DNA of 64,000 nucleotides from Stenotrophomonas sp. ATCM1_4 (GTDB lineage: Bacteria; Pseudomonadota; Gammaproteobacteria; Xanthomonadales; Xanthomonadaceae). The stretch's first letter is position 1. The number at the start of each line of letters is the position of its first letter. Below, in pieces: positions 33,652 through 41,894 of the stretch. Under the pieces are notes generated by a model. It worked only from the letters and a program-made list of their open reading frames with translations, had not been told where the DNA came from and made no database searches. Location: positions 597,978-661,977 of the forward strand of contig NZ_QPFB01000001.1 of NCBI RefSeq assembly GCF_004348115.1, read 5' to 3'. Made by a program: the position numbers and the translations under genes.

Positions 33652-34097
33652 TCCGAGAAGCAACGCACGCCGACATCCCACGGCTGCTGATCCTGGGCGA
33701 GCAGATGCACGCCGAATCCCGCTACTGCGGCCTGCCGTACAGCGCGGAGAAGATGGCCGGCCTGTTCGCCAGCCTGATCGACGGCGCCGATGGCTGCCTG
33801 CTGGTGGCCGAGAAGGCGGAGCAGGCGGTGGGCGTGTTCGCCGGCTGGTGCGCGCCGCACTACTTCACGGACGCGCGCGTGGCCAGCGACTTCGGCCTGT
33901 TCGTGGAGCCGGCGCACCGCGGCGGCGCGCTGGCGGCGCTGCTGCTGCGCAGGTTCGTGAACTGGGCCGGCGACCGTGGCGCGGTGCTGATCGACGCGGG
34001 CATCACCACCGGCGTCCATCTGGAGGCCACCACGCGCATGTACTGCAGCCTCGGCTTCGTGCCGGTGGGCACCGTGTTCGAATTCAAGGGAGGTTGA
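33648..34097 (+). CDS. GNAT-family N-acetyltransferase-like protein
   Basis: 149 residues. The acetyl-CoA-binding motif A is seen in FVEPAHRGGALAALLLRRFV (about residues 86-105), and the C terminus (YCSLGFVPVGTVFEFKGG) has the GF motif that ends GNAT folds. Such genes are found between nozzle and internal virion genes of several podoviruses. The target is unknown; it may modify virion or host proteins. Confidence 0.78.
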   Translation: MIREATHADIPRLLILGEQMHAESRYCGLPYSAEKMAGLFASLIDGADGCLLVAEKAEQAVGVFAGWCAPHYFTDARVASDFGLFVEPAHRGGALAALLLRRFVNWAGDRGAVLIDAGITTGVHLEATTRMYCSLGFVPVGTVFEFKGG

Positions 34098-34099
34098 TC

Positions 34100-34567
34100 A
34101 TGTGCACTGGCGTCGAGATCGTCATGCTGGGCGGCGCGCTACTGGGGGCTGGCGCGGCCGTCCACCAGGGGCAGACCCAGAAGAACTACAACAACTACCT
34201 GGCCGCGCAGTCAGAGGCCGACGCGCGCGCCGAGCAGGGCGCGGCCCGCGTGGAGGCCGAGCGCATCCGCAAGGCCGGAAAGCAACAGAAGTCGGAGGCC
34301 ATCGCCGCGTTGGCGGCGTCGGGCGTCGATGTGGCCAGCGGCACCGCGCTGAAGATCGACCAAGAGATCGGCCGGGCATCCAGCGAGGATGCTTTCCTGA
34401 CGCTGGCCGGTGGCCGTGACCGCGCAGCCCGGCTCAACGCCGAGGCACAGGGCTCGCGGATGGCCGGCAGCCGAGCACAGACCGCCGGCTATCTCAGCGC
34501 CGCAAACACGCTGCTGGTCGCTGGTACCAACTCCGGCAAGGGCTGGAAGAAGGCGGGAGGTCGCTGA
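34100..34567 (+). CDS. Internal virion protein (T7 gp14-like)
   Basis: 155 residues. A hydrophobic glycine/alanine-rich N-terminal stretch (VEIVMLGGALLGAGAAVHQG) is followed by a long Ala/Glu/Arg helix. T7 gp14 has this layout and, after ejection, forms a pore in the outer membrane for DNA transit. Stop and the next start overlap by one base. Function is by analogy. Confidence 0.75.
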   Translation: MCTGVEIVMLGGALLGAGAAVHQGQTQKNYNNYLAAQSEADARAEQGAARVEAERIRKAGKQQKSEAIAALAASGVDVASGTALKIDQEIGRASSEDAFLTLAGGRDRAARLNAEAQGSRMAGSRAQTAGYLSAANTLLVAGTNSGKGWKKAGGR

Positions 34568-36645
34568 TGGCGAAGATTCCGATGGGCAACTTCGGGCAGG
34601 GAGCCACTACGGCCCCTGTGGCGCATACGCGAGTGAGCGGACAGGGACTGGATGCCGTGTCCCGAGCGGTCGGCGACCTGGCCAATACCGGCATGCAGCT
34701 CGCCAGCCGCTACCAGCACCAGCAGGACGAGGAAGCCGAGGGCTTGGCGCGCGCGAAGGCGGCCAACGCCCAGTTGGACTATGAGCTGCAGGTGGACAAC
34801 GCCACGCGCACGATGGAGGACGACGTAGCCACCGGCGCCGTCCCCTATGGGGAGGCCATGGGGCGTTACCGAGACGCCGTCGGCAAGATCGAAGTGCCCG
34901 TGATTGAAGGGCTGGCCGAGCCCCTGCAGCTGGCATATACCCGCGGGATCGAGCGGACGCAGGCCGGCGGGGCGCAGTCGATGGAGCGAGTGGTGCGCAC
35001 CGCTCGCCGTGCAGACTTCAAAGGGCAGTTCGACGCTGCCCTGGACAAGCTGGGCAAGATCTCCGGCATGCCCGGCGCCGACATTTCCGCAGTGATTGAT
35101 CGAGCCCGAGCGTTCGCGCCGCTCGCGCAGCAGGCAGGGCTGGATCAGGCCGTGGTCAGCAAGCGCCTGCAGGACTTCTCCGACGCGGCGTGGACGACGC
35201 AGGCCACCCAGCGCGCAATCTTCGGGCGGGAGGACGCCGGGCAGTTGAAGCAGCTGGAGCTGGATCTGTCCGCCGCCGATGGCTACTACGCCGACAAGCT
35301 GGACCCGGAGAAGCGTAACGCGCTGCTCTCGCAGGTCATGACCCGACAGCAGACTTTGGCCGACCGAGCAGAGCGCGCAGCGGATCGCGCCGACGCCAAG
35401 GGCCAGCGGGTTCTGGATCAGATCGACCGCCAGATCGCCAGTGGCGTCCCGGGAACGCCGGAAATGTGGACCAGTTGGGCGGGCGTGTTCACCGATGCCT
35501 CGCCGGAGTTGAAGGCGCAGTTCAACGAGCGCGTGCAGTCCGAGCGGGAGGTACAGGAGGTGCTGCGCATGCCTGCCGACAAGCAGGCCGCCTACCTGCA
35601 GGCAGCTGACGCCGAGCTGATGGCCAAGGGCGGAACAGTCACCCGCAAGCAGAACCTGGACCGGACCCGTACCGCCATCGAGGCGGCGCAGAAGCAGATG
35701 CAGGAAACGCCGCTGCTGTTCAATGCAAGCCGCGAGGGCGGAGAGGTCGAGCCGTTGAAGCTGGAGACGCTGGCCAGTCCCGCGGATGCCTGGGAGCTTG
35801 GCGCGCAGCTGCAGGAGCGCGCCGCGACCATCGACGCTATGCGCAAGCGGTACGGTCAGAGCGTGCAGATGGCTGTGCTGCTGCCACAGGAGGTGAAGGT
35901 GCTGGGCGACACCATGAAGCAGTCCACGTCCAAGCAGCAGGCCGAGATGTTGGGGCAGCTTCGCACTGCCGTGCAGGACGACACGGTGTTCAATGCGGTG
36001 ATGCAGCAGCTGGCGCCTGAGCAGCCGGTTACTGCCTATGCAGGCATGCTGGCCACGAAGGAGCGGGCATCCGTGACGCTGCAGAAGCACACCTTCTCGG
36101 CCAATCTCACAGCTGGAGCGCGGGACGTGGCGGCCACCATGTTGGAGGGAAACCGGCTTCTCCAAGGCAAGGGCGACAACAAGTTCCCGCTGCCCCCGGA
36201 GCGAGATTTCCGTGAGGCGTTCACCAGTGCTACGGGCGCCCTGTTCGCTGGTCGGGCTGGTGCCGCCGATGTAGCAATGCAGGCAGTTCGCGCCTACTAC
36301 ACGGGGCAGTCTGCGGCCGAGGGCGACCATTCCGGGGAGGTTGACCCCAAGCGCCTACAGCAGGCGATAACGGCATCCCTGGGCGAGGTGGCGGACGTGA
36401 ACGGAAACGGCGAGGTACTGGCACCCTGGGGGATGAGTGCCGACACCTTCGAAGACGAGGCCGAGGCGGCGTTCCTGCAGGCTGCGCGCTCTGCCCAGCT
36501 ACCCGATTCTGTCACCGACAACTTCGGCGCTTACGGCCTGCGCCAGATCAGCGAGCGCAACTTCTATGTCACGCGCGGGCGCGAGTTCCTGAGCGACAAA
36601 GAAGGCAAGCCGCTGATCATCACCATCACCGGGAGCGGCCCATGA
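34567..36645 (+). CDS. Internal virion protein (T7 gp15-like)
   Basis: 692 residues, nearly all helical and hydrophilic, without signal or membrane segments. The N terminus (MAKIPMGNFGQGATTAPVAH) matches the flexible start of podovirus core proteins. It comes between the gp14-like and transglycosylase proteins, the T7 order 14-15-16, so it should belong to the ejection core inside the capsid. A 613-codon frame on the other strand is a shadow. Confidence 0.78.
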   Translation: MAKIPMGNFGQGATTAPVAHTRVSGQGLDAVSRAVGDLANTGMQLASRYQHQQDEEAEGLARAKAANAQLDYELQVDNATRTMEDDVATGAVPYGEAMGRYRDAVGKIEVPVIEGLAEPLQLAYTRGIERTQAGGAQSMERVVRTARRADFKGQFDAALDKLGKISGMPGADISAVIDRARAFAPLAQQAGLDQAVVSKRLQDFSDAAWTTQATQRAIFGREDAGQLKQLELDLSAADGYYADKLDPEKRNALLSQVMTRQQTLADRAERAADRADAKGQRVLDQIDRQIASGVPGTPEMWTSWAGVFTDASPELKAQFNERVQSEREVQEVLRMPADKQAAYLQAADAELMAKGGTVTRKQNLDRTRTAIEAAQKQMQETPLLFNASREGGEVEPLKLETLASPADAWELGAQLQERAATIDAMRKRYGQSVQMAVLLPQEVKVLGDTMKQSTSKQQAEMLGQLRTAVQDDTVFNAVMQQLAPEQPVTAYAGMLATKERASVTLQKHTFSANLTAGARDVAATMLEGNRLLQGKGDNKFPLPPERDFREAFTSATGALFAGRAGAADVAMQAVRAYYTGQSAAEGDHSGEVDPKRLQQAITASLGEVADVNGNGEVLAPWGMSADTFEDEAEAAFLQAARSAQLPDSVTDNFGAYGLRQISERNFYVTRGREFLSDKEGKPLIITITGSGP

Positions 36646-39086
36646 GCGTCTTCGATCTGGATCAGCAGGGGCGCAAGGCGCTGGACGAGCAGGCGGTAAC
36701 GAACCCGCTGGACCTCTCGGCGGTGAAGCCGGGATTCTTCGAAGGCCTCGGCGCGGCTGTCGGCCGAGGGGTGCTTCGGGGTGGTGCGCGGGCAGGCACC
36801 GCGCTTTCGGTGGCCGGCGCTGCGGCGCCCATTGCCACGGACAGCTACCTGTCCTCCTTCGCCACGGATGACGTGGCCGACTTTCTGGAGAAGCAGGGCA
36901 TCGCCAGCCCGCGGCGCGGCGCCACGACGGCGATGCAGGACCGCTACTTCCAGAGCGTGGTGGAGGACACTGGCCAGGCGGCCGTGGACTACTGGGCGCC
37001 CAGCGCCACCGAGACCGGCACGGCCGGCCGGGTGTTGGGTGGGCTGGCCGAAATCGTGCTGCCGCTGGCGGCCGGCGGCGGTAACCCATCGCTGCTGGCG
37101 GCAACCGAGGGCCTGGAGCGCCCGGCGGCGCTGGTGAAGGAGGGCGTGGCGCCCAGCACCGCGGCGGCAGTGGGCACCATCGGCGCGGTGTCCACGCTGG
37201 CCGGATTCAAGCTGCCGGCGGCGTTCGGCACCACGCTGGCGCAGCGGCTGGCCACCGGCGCTGGCGCGAACCTTGCCCTTGGCGCCGCGTCCTCTGGCGC
37301 TCAGTACGCGGCGCTGAAGGCGGCTGGCAACGACAAGCAGGCCGAGGCGTTCAATCCGGCGGACGTGGAGGCGCGCAGCATCGACCTGCTCACCGGCCTG
37401 GTGTTCGGCGGCCTGGCTCACGTCTCCGCCCCGAAGGCACCGCTTCCGCAGCGCGACGCGGTGCTGACCGGCCGGAACGCGGAGAGCTTCCAGCGCAAGG
37501 CCATGCCGGCGGCGCCGGTGAACGATGCCGCGGCGGTGCGCGGCCAGCAGGCGCTGGAGCAGGCCTTCGACCAGATGGCACGCGGCGAGTCGGTGAACGT
37601 GGTCGACACCATCAGCCCGGCCGACTTCCTGCTGCCGGTGGAGTCGAGGCCGCCGGCGGTGGCGCCGAACTACGCGGCCTACCGCCACGCGCTGGAGTCG
37701 GGTGGCAGGGCGGATGCAGCCAATCCGGCATCCTCGGCCTTCGGAATCGACCAGTTCACGGCCGGCACGTGGCGCCGGATCGTCGCCAGCGAGAAGCCGG
37801 CCTGGGCGCAGGGCATGTCCGACGCGGAGCTGCTGGCCGCCCGCGGCGACCCGGCGAAGTCGGCGGAGATGGTCGCGGCGCTGGATGCGCAGAACACCGC
37901 GATGCTGGAGCAGGCAGGGCTGCCGGTGAACCATCACACCCTGTACGCCGCGCACCACTTCGGGCCGGCATCCGCGCGCCGATTTGCCCGCGCAGCCGAC
38001 GACGCGCCGATGGAGCGGCTGATCACCGCCGAGCAGCTGGCGGCCAATCCGTACCTGAAGGGCAAGACGAAGGGCGAGGCCATCGCTAACTGGGACGATC
38101 GGGCGCGCCGCGTCGGCGTGGAGGTGGCCGAGCAGGCCCGGCCGCCGAAGCCGCTACCCGAGCCGGAACCGTTCGAGGTGTTCGCCGAGCGCACCGGCCG
38201 CACCGCGGAGGTCGACACCGCCGGCCAGCCGACCTATGCGCCCGGCACCGCCTACGACTTCGACCAGACCCTGGCGTTCTACGACCGCGTGGTGGCGCCG
38301 CTGGGCAAGGGCGACAAGGCGCCCATGCCGGACGTGCTGTTCCGTGTGGGCCGCATGGATGACTACACCGCCGCCGGCCTGGCGCAGTACCTGCCGGACT
38401 TCCACGACGGCCTGCGGGATGTGCGGGTGTCCGCGCGCGCCCTGAAACACATCCACGATAGCCGGCCGGACATAGCCAGGCCGATGATCGAGCGGCTGCA
38501 GGACGGCACGCTACGCGCCGACGAAGTGTTGCCCAACCCGACCAACCCGAAGCGGGCATGGCTGGTGTTGGGTGATGCCCCCAGCGGCTCCACGCGCGGC
38601 AAGGACGGCGTGTCCGTGGTGGAGATCGCGGCGAACGGGAAGGGTGTGGATGTGGTCACGTCGATGACGGTGCGCGAGAGCGCGGTGACCAAGGCGCGGG
38701 CGAAAGCGCAGGAGATTGAAGCAACCCGGCCGGAGGGGCGGCAGAACCCTCATCCTCATCACCGGCCGGAGCCGGCTCACGCAGCAGCCGAATTTCTGCA
38801 GGTCGGCCGGGATGCTTCGGGCGGAAGCGTACCACGCCCCGCCGCTTCAAGCAGGCCGGGGGCTGAAGGCGGCAATTCCGCGGATGCCAGCCCGATCGAC
38901 TCCGCCCGCCAGATCGCTGCCGACGTGCCCGACGCCCGGGTGACCACCGGCGCCGACGCGGACGGTGCGCCGGTGTTTCGCAGTGCCGCCGATGAACTGG
39001 CGGCCATTGAGGCAGAACTGAATGAGGCATCAACGGATGCCAAGGCCTATGACGCAGCGGTCAGCTGCTTTTTGAGGAAGGGATGA
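36642..39086 (+). CDS. Internal virion protein with lytic transglycosylase and C-terminal nuclease-like domain
   Basis: 814 residues. An N-terminal Ala/Gly-rich helical part precedes an SLT domain at about 340-440 with catalytic E352 in HALESGGRADAANPASSAFG and the FGIDQF motif; it would open the peptidoglycan during ejection. Residues 590-700 (VSARALKHIHDSRPDIARPM, LRADEVLPNP, GVDVVTSMTVRESAV) resemble the phage Barnase-EndoU-Colicin-RelE (PBECR) nuclease group, with H603 and H605, found in polyvalent ejected proteins. The C terminus ends CFLRKG. It overlaps its neighbours by 4 bases. The second domain is my inference. Confidence 0.8.
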   Translation: MSVFDLDQQGRKALDEQAVTNPLDLSAVKPGFFEGLGAAVGRGVLRGGARAGTALSVAGAAAPIATDSYLSSFATDDVADFLEKQGIASPRRGATTAMQDRYFQSVVEDTGQAAVDYWAPSATETGTAGRVLGGLAEIVLPLAAGGGNPSLLAATEGLERPAALVKEGVAPSTAAAVGTIGAVSTLAGFKLPAAFGTTLAQRLATGAGANLALGAASSGAQYAALKAAGNDKQAEAFNPADVEARSIDLLTGLVFGGLAHVSAPKAPLPQRDAVLTGRNAESFQRKAMPAAPVNDAAAVRGQQALEQAFDQMARGESVNVVDTISPADFLLPVESRPPAVAPNYAAYRHALESGGRADAANPASSAFGIDQFTAGTWRRIVASEKPAWAQGMSDAELLAARGDPAKSAEMVAALDAQNTAMLEQAGLPVNHHTLYAAHHFGPASARRFARAADDAPMERLITAEQLAANPYLKGKTKGEAIANWDDRARRVGVEVAEQARPPKPLPEPEPFEVFAERTGRTAEVDTAGQPTYAPGTAYDFDQTLAFYDRVVAPLGKGDKAPMPDVLFRVGRMDDYTAAGLAQYLPDFHDGLRDVRVSARALKHIHDSRPDIARPMIERLQDGTLRADEVLPNPTNPKRAWLVLGDAPSGSTRGKDGVSVVEIAANGKGVDVVTSMTVRESAVTKARAKAQEIEATRPEGRQNPHPHHRPEPAHAAAEFLQVGRDASGGSVPRPAASSRPGAEGGNSADASPIDSARQIAADVPDARVTTGADADGAPVFRSAADELAAIEAELNEASTDAKAYDAAVSCFLRKG

Positions 39087-41536
39087 TGCAGCCAGCATGC
39101 ATTGAGGAAGTTGCAGCTGCCATCGGCCGGGTGCCGAGCGAGCGGCAGGTGGCCAAGATCGACGCCGATATCCGCCGGCACATGCGGCAGCTGGCCAGGA
39201 CGGATCCCGAATGGCGCGGCCTGTCGCTGGATCAGCGACTGCGGCGGGCAGCGGATGCGGCGAAGTTCGAGGCCCTGGCCGACGCCAAGAAGGCGGCAGA
39301 ACGTAAGGCCTCGCGGCTGGTTGCCCAGGTTCGGGAAACCGAAAGGATGAAGGCCAGGGCAAAGCAACTGGCCGCCCAGGGCAACAAGAATCCCCATCAC
39401 GCCGCACTGTTCGAGCGCATGCGGCAGTCGGACGATTACGTCAGTGGCGTGCGCAACGAGTACATGAGCGAGCTGGCAGACGCCATTCATGCGGTTGAGC
39501 CGCGCTTCTTCGGGCTGATGGATGACCCCACGAACGTCCGCGCCTTTGCGCGCGCGGTTGTGGATGCGGACACCAGCAACCCGATCATGGCCAAGGCCGC
39601 GCAGACCTACGTGGCAGCCCTAGAGGATATGCGCCTGCGCTCCAATGCCGCTGGCACCGACATCGGACAGCTGGATTATGGGTATCTGCCGCAGGCGCAT
39701 GACGTGGGCCGAGTGGCCCGGGCCGGCAAGGCCGCTTGGATGGACTTCGTGTTTCCGCGCCTGAAGCGTGACCGGTATGTCACAGAGGATGGCAGTGCCA
39801 TGGGCGACGCCGAGGTGTTGCGGCTGCTGGACGGAGCCTATGACACGATCAGCACGGAAGGACGCAACAAGCGGGAACCGGGCACGGCCGGGCAGGGCTC
39901 GCGTGCAAGCAGGTTCGATGACGCGCACCGCGTCCTTCACTTCAAGGACGCCGACAGCCACATGGACTACATCGACCAGTTCGGCCGAGGCTCGCTGCTG
40001 GAGTCGATCAGCGGCCACGTCGGCGGGATGGCCAAGAACATCGGCCTCATGGAAGAGTTCGGCGCCAACCCGAACAGCACCTATCGGCTCCTGAAGGACA
40101 CCGCCGAGAAGCTGGACAACACCACTGGTGCCCGTGCGGCCTGGCACGAGTTGGCCACTCTGGATATGACTTGGGACACCCTGACGGGCGTGACGGCCCA
40201 ACCCGTGAGCCCCGGAATGGCTCAGGCATTTCAAGGGGTTCGAAACTTCACGACGGCAGTGAAGCTGCAGGGGGTGATGCTGTCCTCGATCACGGACGCG
40301 CCACTGCAGGTGCTGGTGGCCAGGTCCTCGGGCATCCCGATGGGGGAGGCGATGAAGTCGCTGGTCCGTGGGTTCGGCAAGCATGCAAAGGCCTCTGCAG
40401 AGGATCTGGCCCTGGGCATGGACGAGATAGCCGGCGAGATGGCGCGCTGGCACCAGAGCAATCTCGCGCAGGGCTGGACCAGCAAGCTGGCCAACACCAC
40501 GATGAAGCTCACCCTGGTGGAAGCATGGACGAATGGCCTGCGTCGGGGCTTTGCCCTCACGCTTTCCCGGGCGCTGGACAGGCACCGCGAAACCGCCTGG
40601 GGGGCGCTCGATGAGATGAGCCGCCGGCGGATGGAGTCGGCCGGCGTCACCGAGGCCGATTGGCGCATCTGGCAGAAGGCGCCTTCACAGGATGGCATGC
40701 TCACCAAAAATGGCCTGCGCGCGATCCCTGGCCTGTCCTCGGCAGAATTGAACCGCGCCACGGCGCGCCTGCTTGGCTACATCGACAGTGAGGCCAGAAC
40801 GGCCGTGCTGGCGCCGGACCTAACTACTAGGGCAACCATTCAGCAGGGCACCAAAGCGGGCACTTTCGGGGGCGAGATGTTGCGCTCGCTGATGCTCTTC
40901 AAGTCCTTCCCTGCGGCCATCGTGGACAAGCACTTGCGCAGGCTGCGCACGATTCCAACCACGCAAGGGAAGGTCGCCTACAGCGTAGCCATGATGGCCA
41001 GCCTGCAGTTGTTCGGCGCAGTGTCCATGCAGATGAAGGATCTCGTGAACGGGAAAGACCCGCGCGACATGACCACTCCAAAATTCTGGCTCGCAGCAGC
41101 AGCTCAGGGCGGAGGCATGGGCATCTTTGGCGACATCCTGTACACCGGCATGGGCGGCGACACGAGGGGCGGGCAGGCCAACTGGACGAGCATGTTGGGG
41201 CCGGTGTTCGGCAACGTGATGGATGCATTCAACATTGCGCGCAAGGGCGCTGGGTGGGTTCTTGCGGATGAGGGTAAGGCCGACGACGCCCGCAAGAACT
41301 TTGGAGCAGAGGTGCTGCGGTTCGCCAAGGGCAACATGCCGTTCGTGAATCTGTGGTATCTACGCGGCGCTGTCGACCACATGCTGATGCATGACCTGCA
41401 GGAGCAGCTTTCCCCGGGATATCTGCGCAGAATGCGGCGACGGGCGCAGAAGGAGTGGGGGCAGTCCTACTGGTGGGAGCCGGGAGAGGCGCTGCCCAAC
41501 CGGGCTCCGAACATCGAAGCTGCAGCGGGAGAATGA
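39083..41536 (+). CDS. Large internal virion protein (ejection core)
   Basis: 817 residues, helical. The first 110 residues are charged; the region 580-680 has hydrophobic helices (KVAYSVAMMASLQLFGAVSM; LAAAAQGGGMGIFGDILYTG) that could enter the inner membrane. In T7 the single gp16 (1318 aa) holds the transglycosylase and the long ejected channel part; here these seem divided between this gene and the one before. Stop WWEPGEALPN-type C termini are common in this group. Confidence 0.72.
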   Translation: MMQPACIEEVAAAIGRVPSERQVAKIDADIRRHMRQLARTDPEWRGLSLDQRLRRAADAAKFEALADAKKAAERKASRLVAQVRETERMKARAKQLAAQGNKNPHHAALFERMRQSDDYVSGVRNEYMSELADAIHAVEPRFFGLMDDPTNVRAFARAVVDADTSNPIMAKAAQTYVAALEDMRLRSNAAGTDIGQLDYGYLPQAHDVGRVARAGKAAWMDFVFPRLKRDRYVTEDGSAMGDAEVLRLLDGAYDTISTEGRNKREPGTAGQGSRASRFDDAHRVLHFKDADSHMDYIDQFGRGSLLESISGHVGGMAKNIGLMEEFGANPNSTYRLLKDTAEKLDNTTGARAAWHELATLDMTWDTLTGVTAQPVSPGMAQAFQGVRNFTTAVKLQGVMLSSITDAPLQVLVARSSGIPMGEAMKSLVRGFGKHAKASAEDLALGMDEIAGEMARWHQSNLAQGWTSKLANTTMKLTLVEAWTNGLRRGFALTLSRALDRHRETAWGALDEMSRRRMESAGVTEADWRIWQKAPSQDGMLTKNGLRAIPGLSSAELNRATARLLGYIDSEARTAVLAPDLTTRATIQQGTKAGTFGGEMLRSLMLFKSFPAAIVDKHLRRLRTIPTTQGKVAYSVAMMASLQLFGAVSMQMKDLVNGKDPRDMTTPKFWLAAAAQGGGMGIFGDILYTGMGGDTRGGQANWTSMLGPVFGNVMDAFNIARKGAGWVLADEGKADDARKNFGAEVLRFAKGNMPFVNLWYLRGAVDHMLMHDLQEQLSPGYLRRMRRRAQKEWGQSYWWEPGEALPNRAPNIEAAAGE

Positions 41537-41537
41537 C

Positions 41538-41894
41538 ATGCGTGAAGATCAATACCGCCGGCTGCAGGACCTGGAGGAAAAACTTACCGACGAGGTGCTA
41601 CGGGAGGCAGACCCAGACACCTGGACAGCGCCAGGCGTCCAAGCCAAGGATCTGACCCAGCAGGACCGCGGCGACCGCTACTGGTGCAAGAAGAACGCGG
41701 TGGCCACGATAAGCCTAGCCATCCGCATCGGCTCGCTGATCGGCATGGTCCAGCGCAACGGGCCGACCGGCGGCGCTGATCCGGAAGAAGAAGGCGAGAA
41801 CCCGATGGAAGCCGAGATCCGCGAGGCCGAGGCCGAGGCGAAGAAGCTGTTGGCGAAGATGCAGAAGGCCGGCCGGGTGCGCAGTGGAACGTGA
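41538..41894 (+). CDS. Terminase small subunit-like protein
   Basis: 118 residues (MREDQYRRLQDLEEKLTDEV). It has an N-terminal helix, a WCKKNAVATISLAIRIGSLIGMV segment that may be an oligomerisation helix, and an acidic, Glu/Ala-rich C terminus. It overlaps the large terminase gene by 11 bases. T7-like small terminases have the same place; the sequence match is not strong. Confidence 0.65.
   Translation: MREDQYRRLQDLEEKLTDEVLREADPDTWTAPGVQAKDLTQQDRGDRYWCKKNAVATISLAIRIGSLIGMVQRNGPTGGADPEEEGENPMEAEIREAEAEAKKLLAKMQKAGRVRSGT

Noticed and set aside
34489..36330. 613-codon minus-strand frame opposite the internal virion gene
   Set aside because: Shadow frame without recognisable domains; the + strand protein fits the podovirus gene order.
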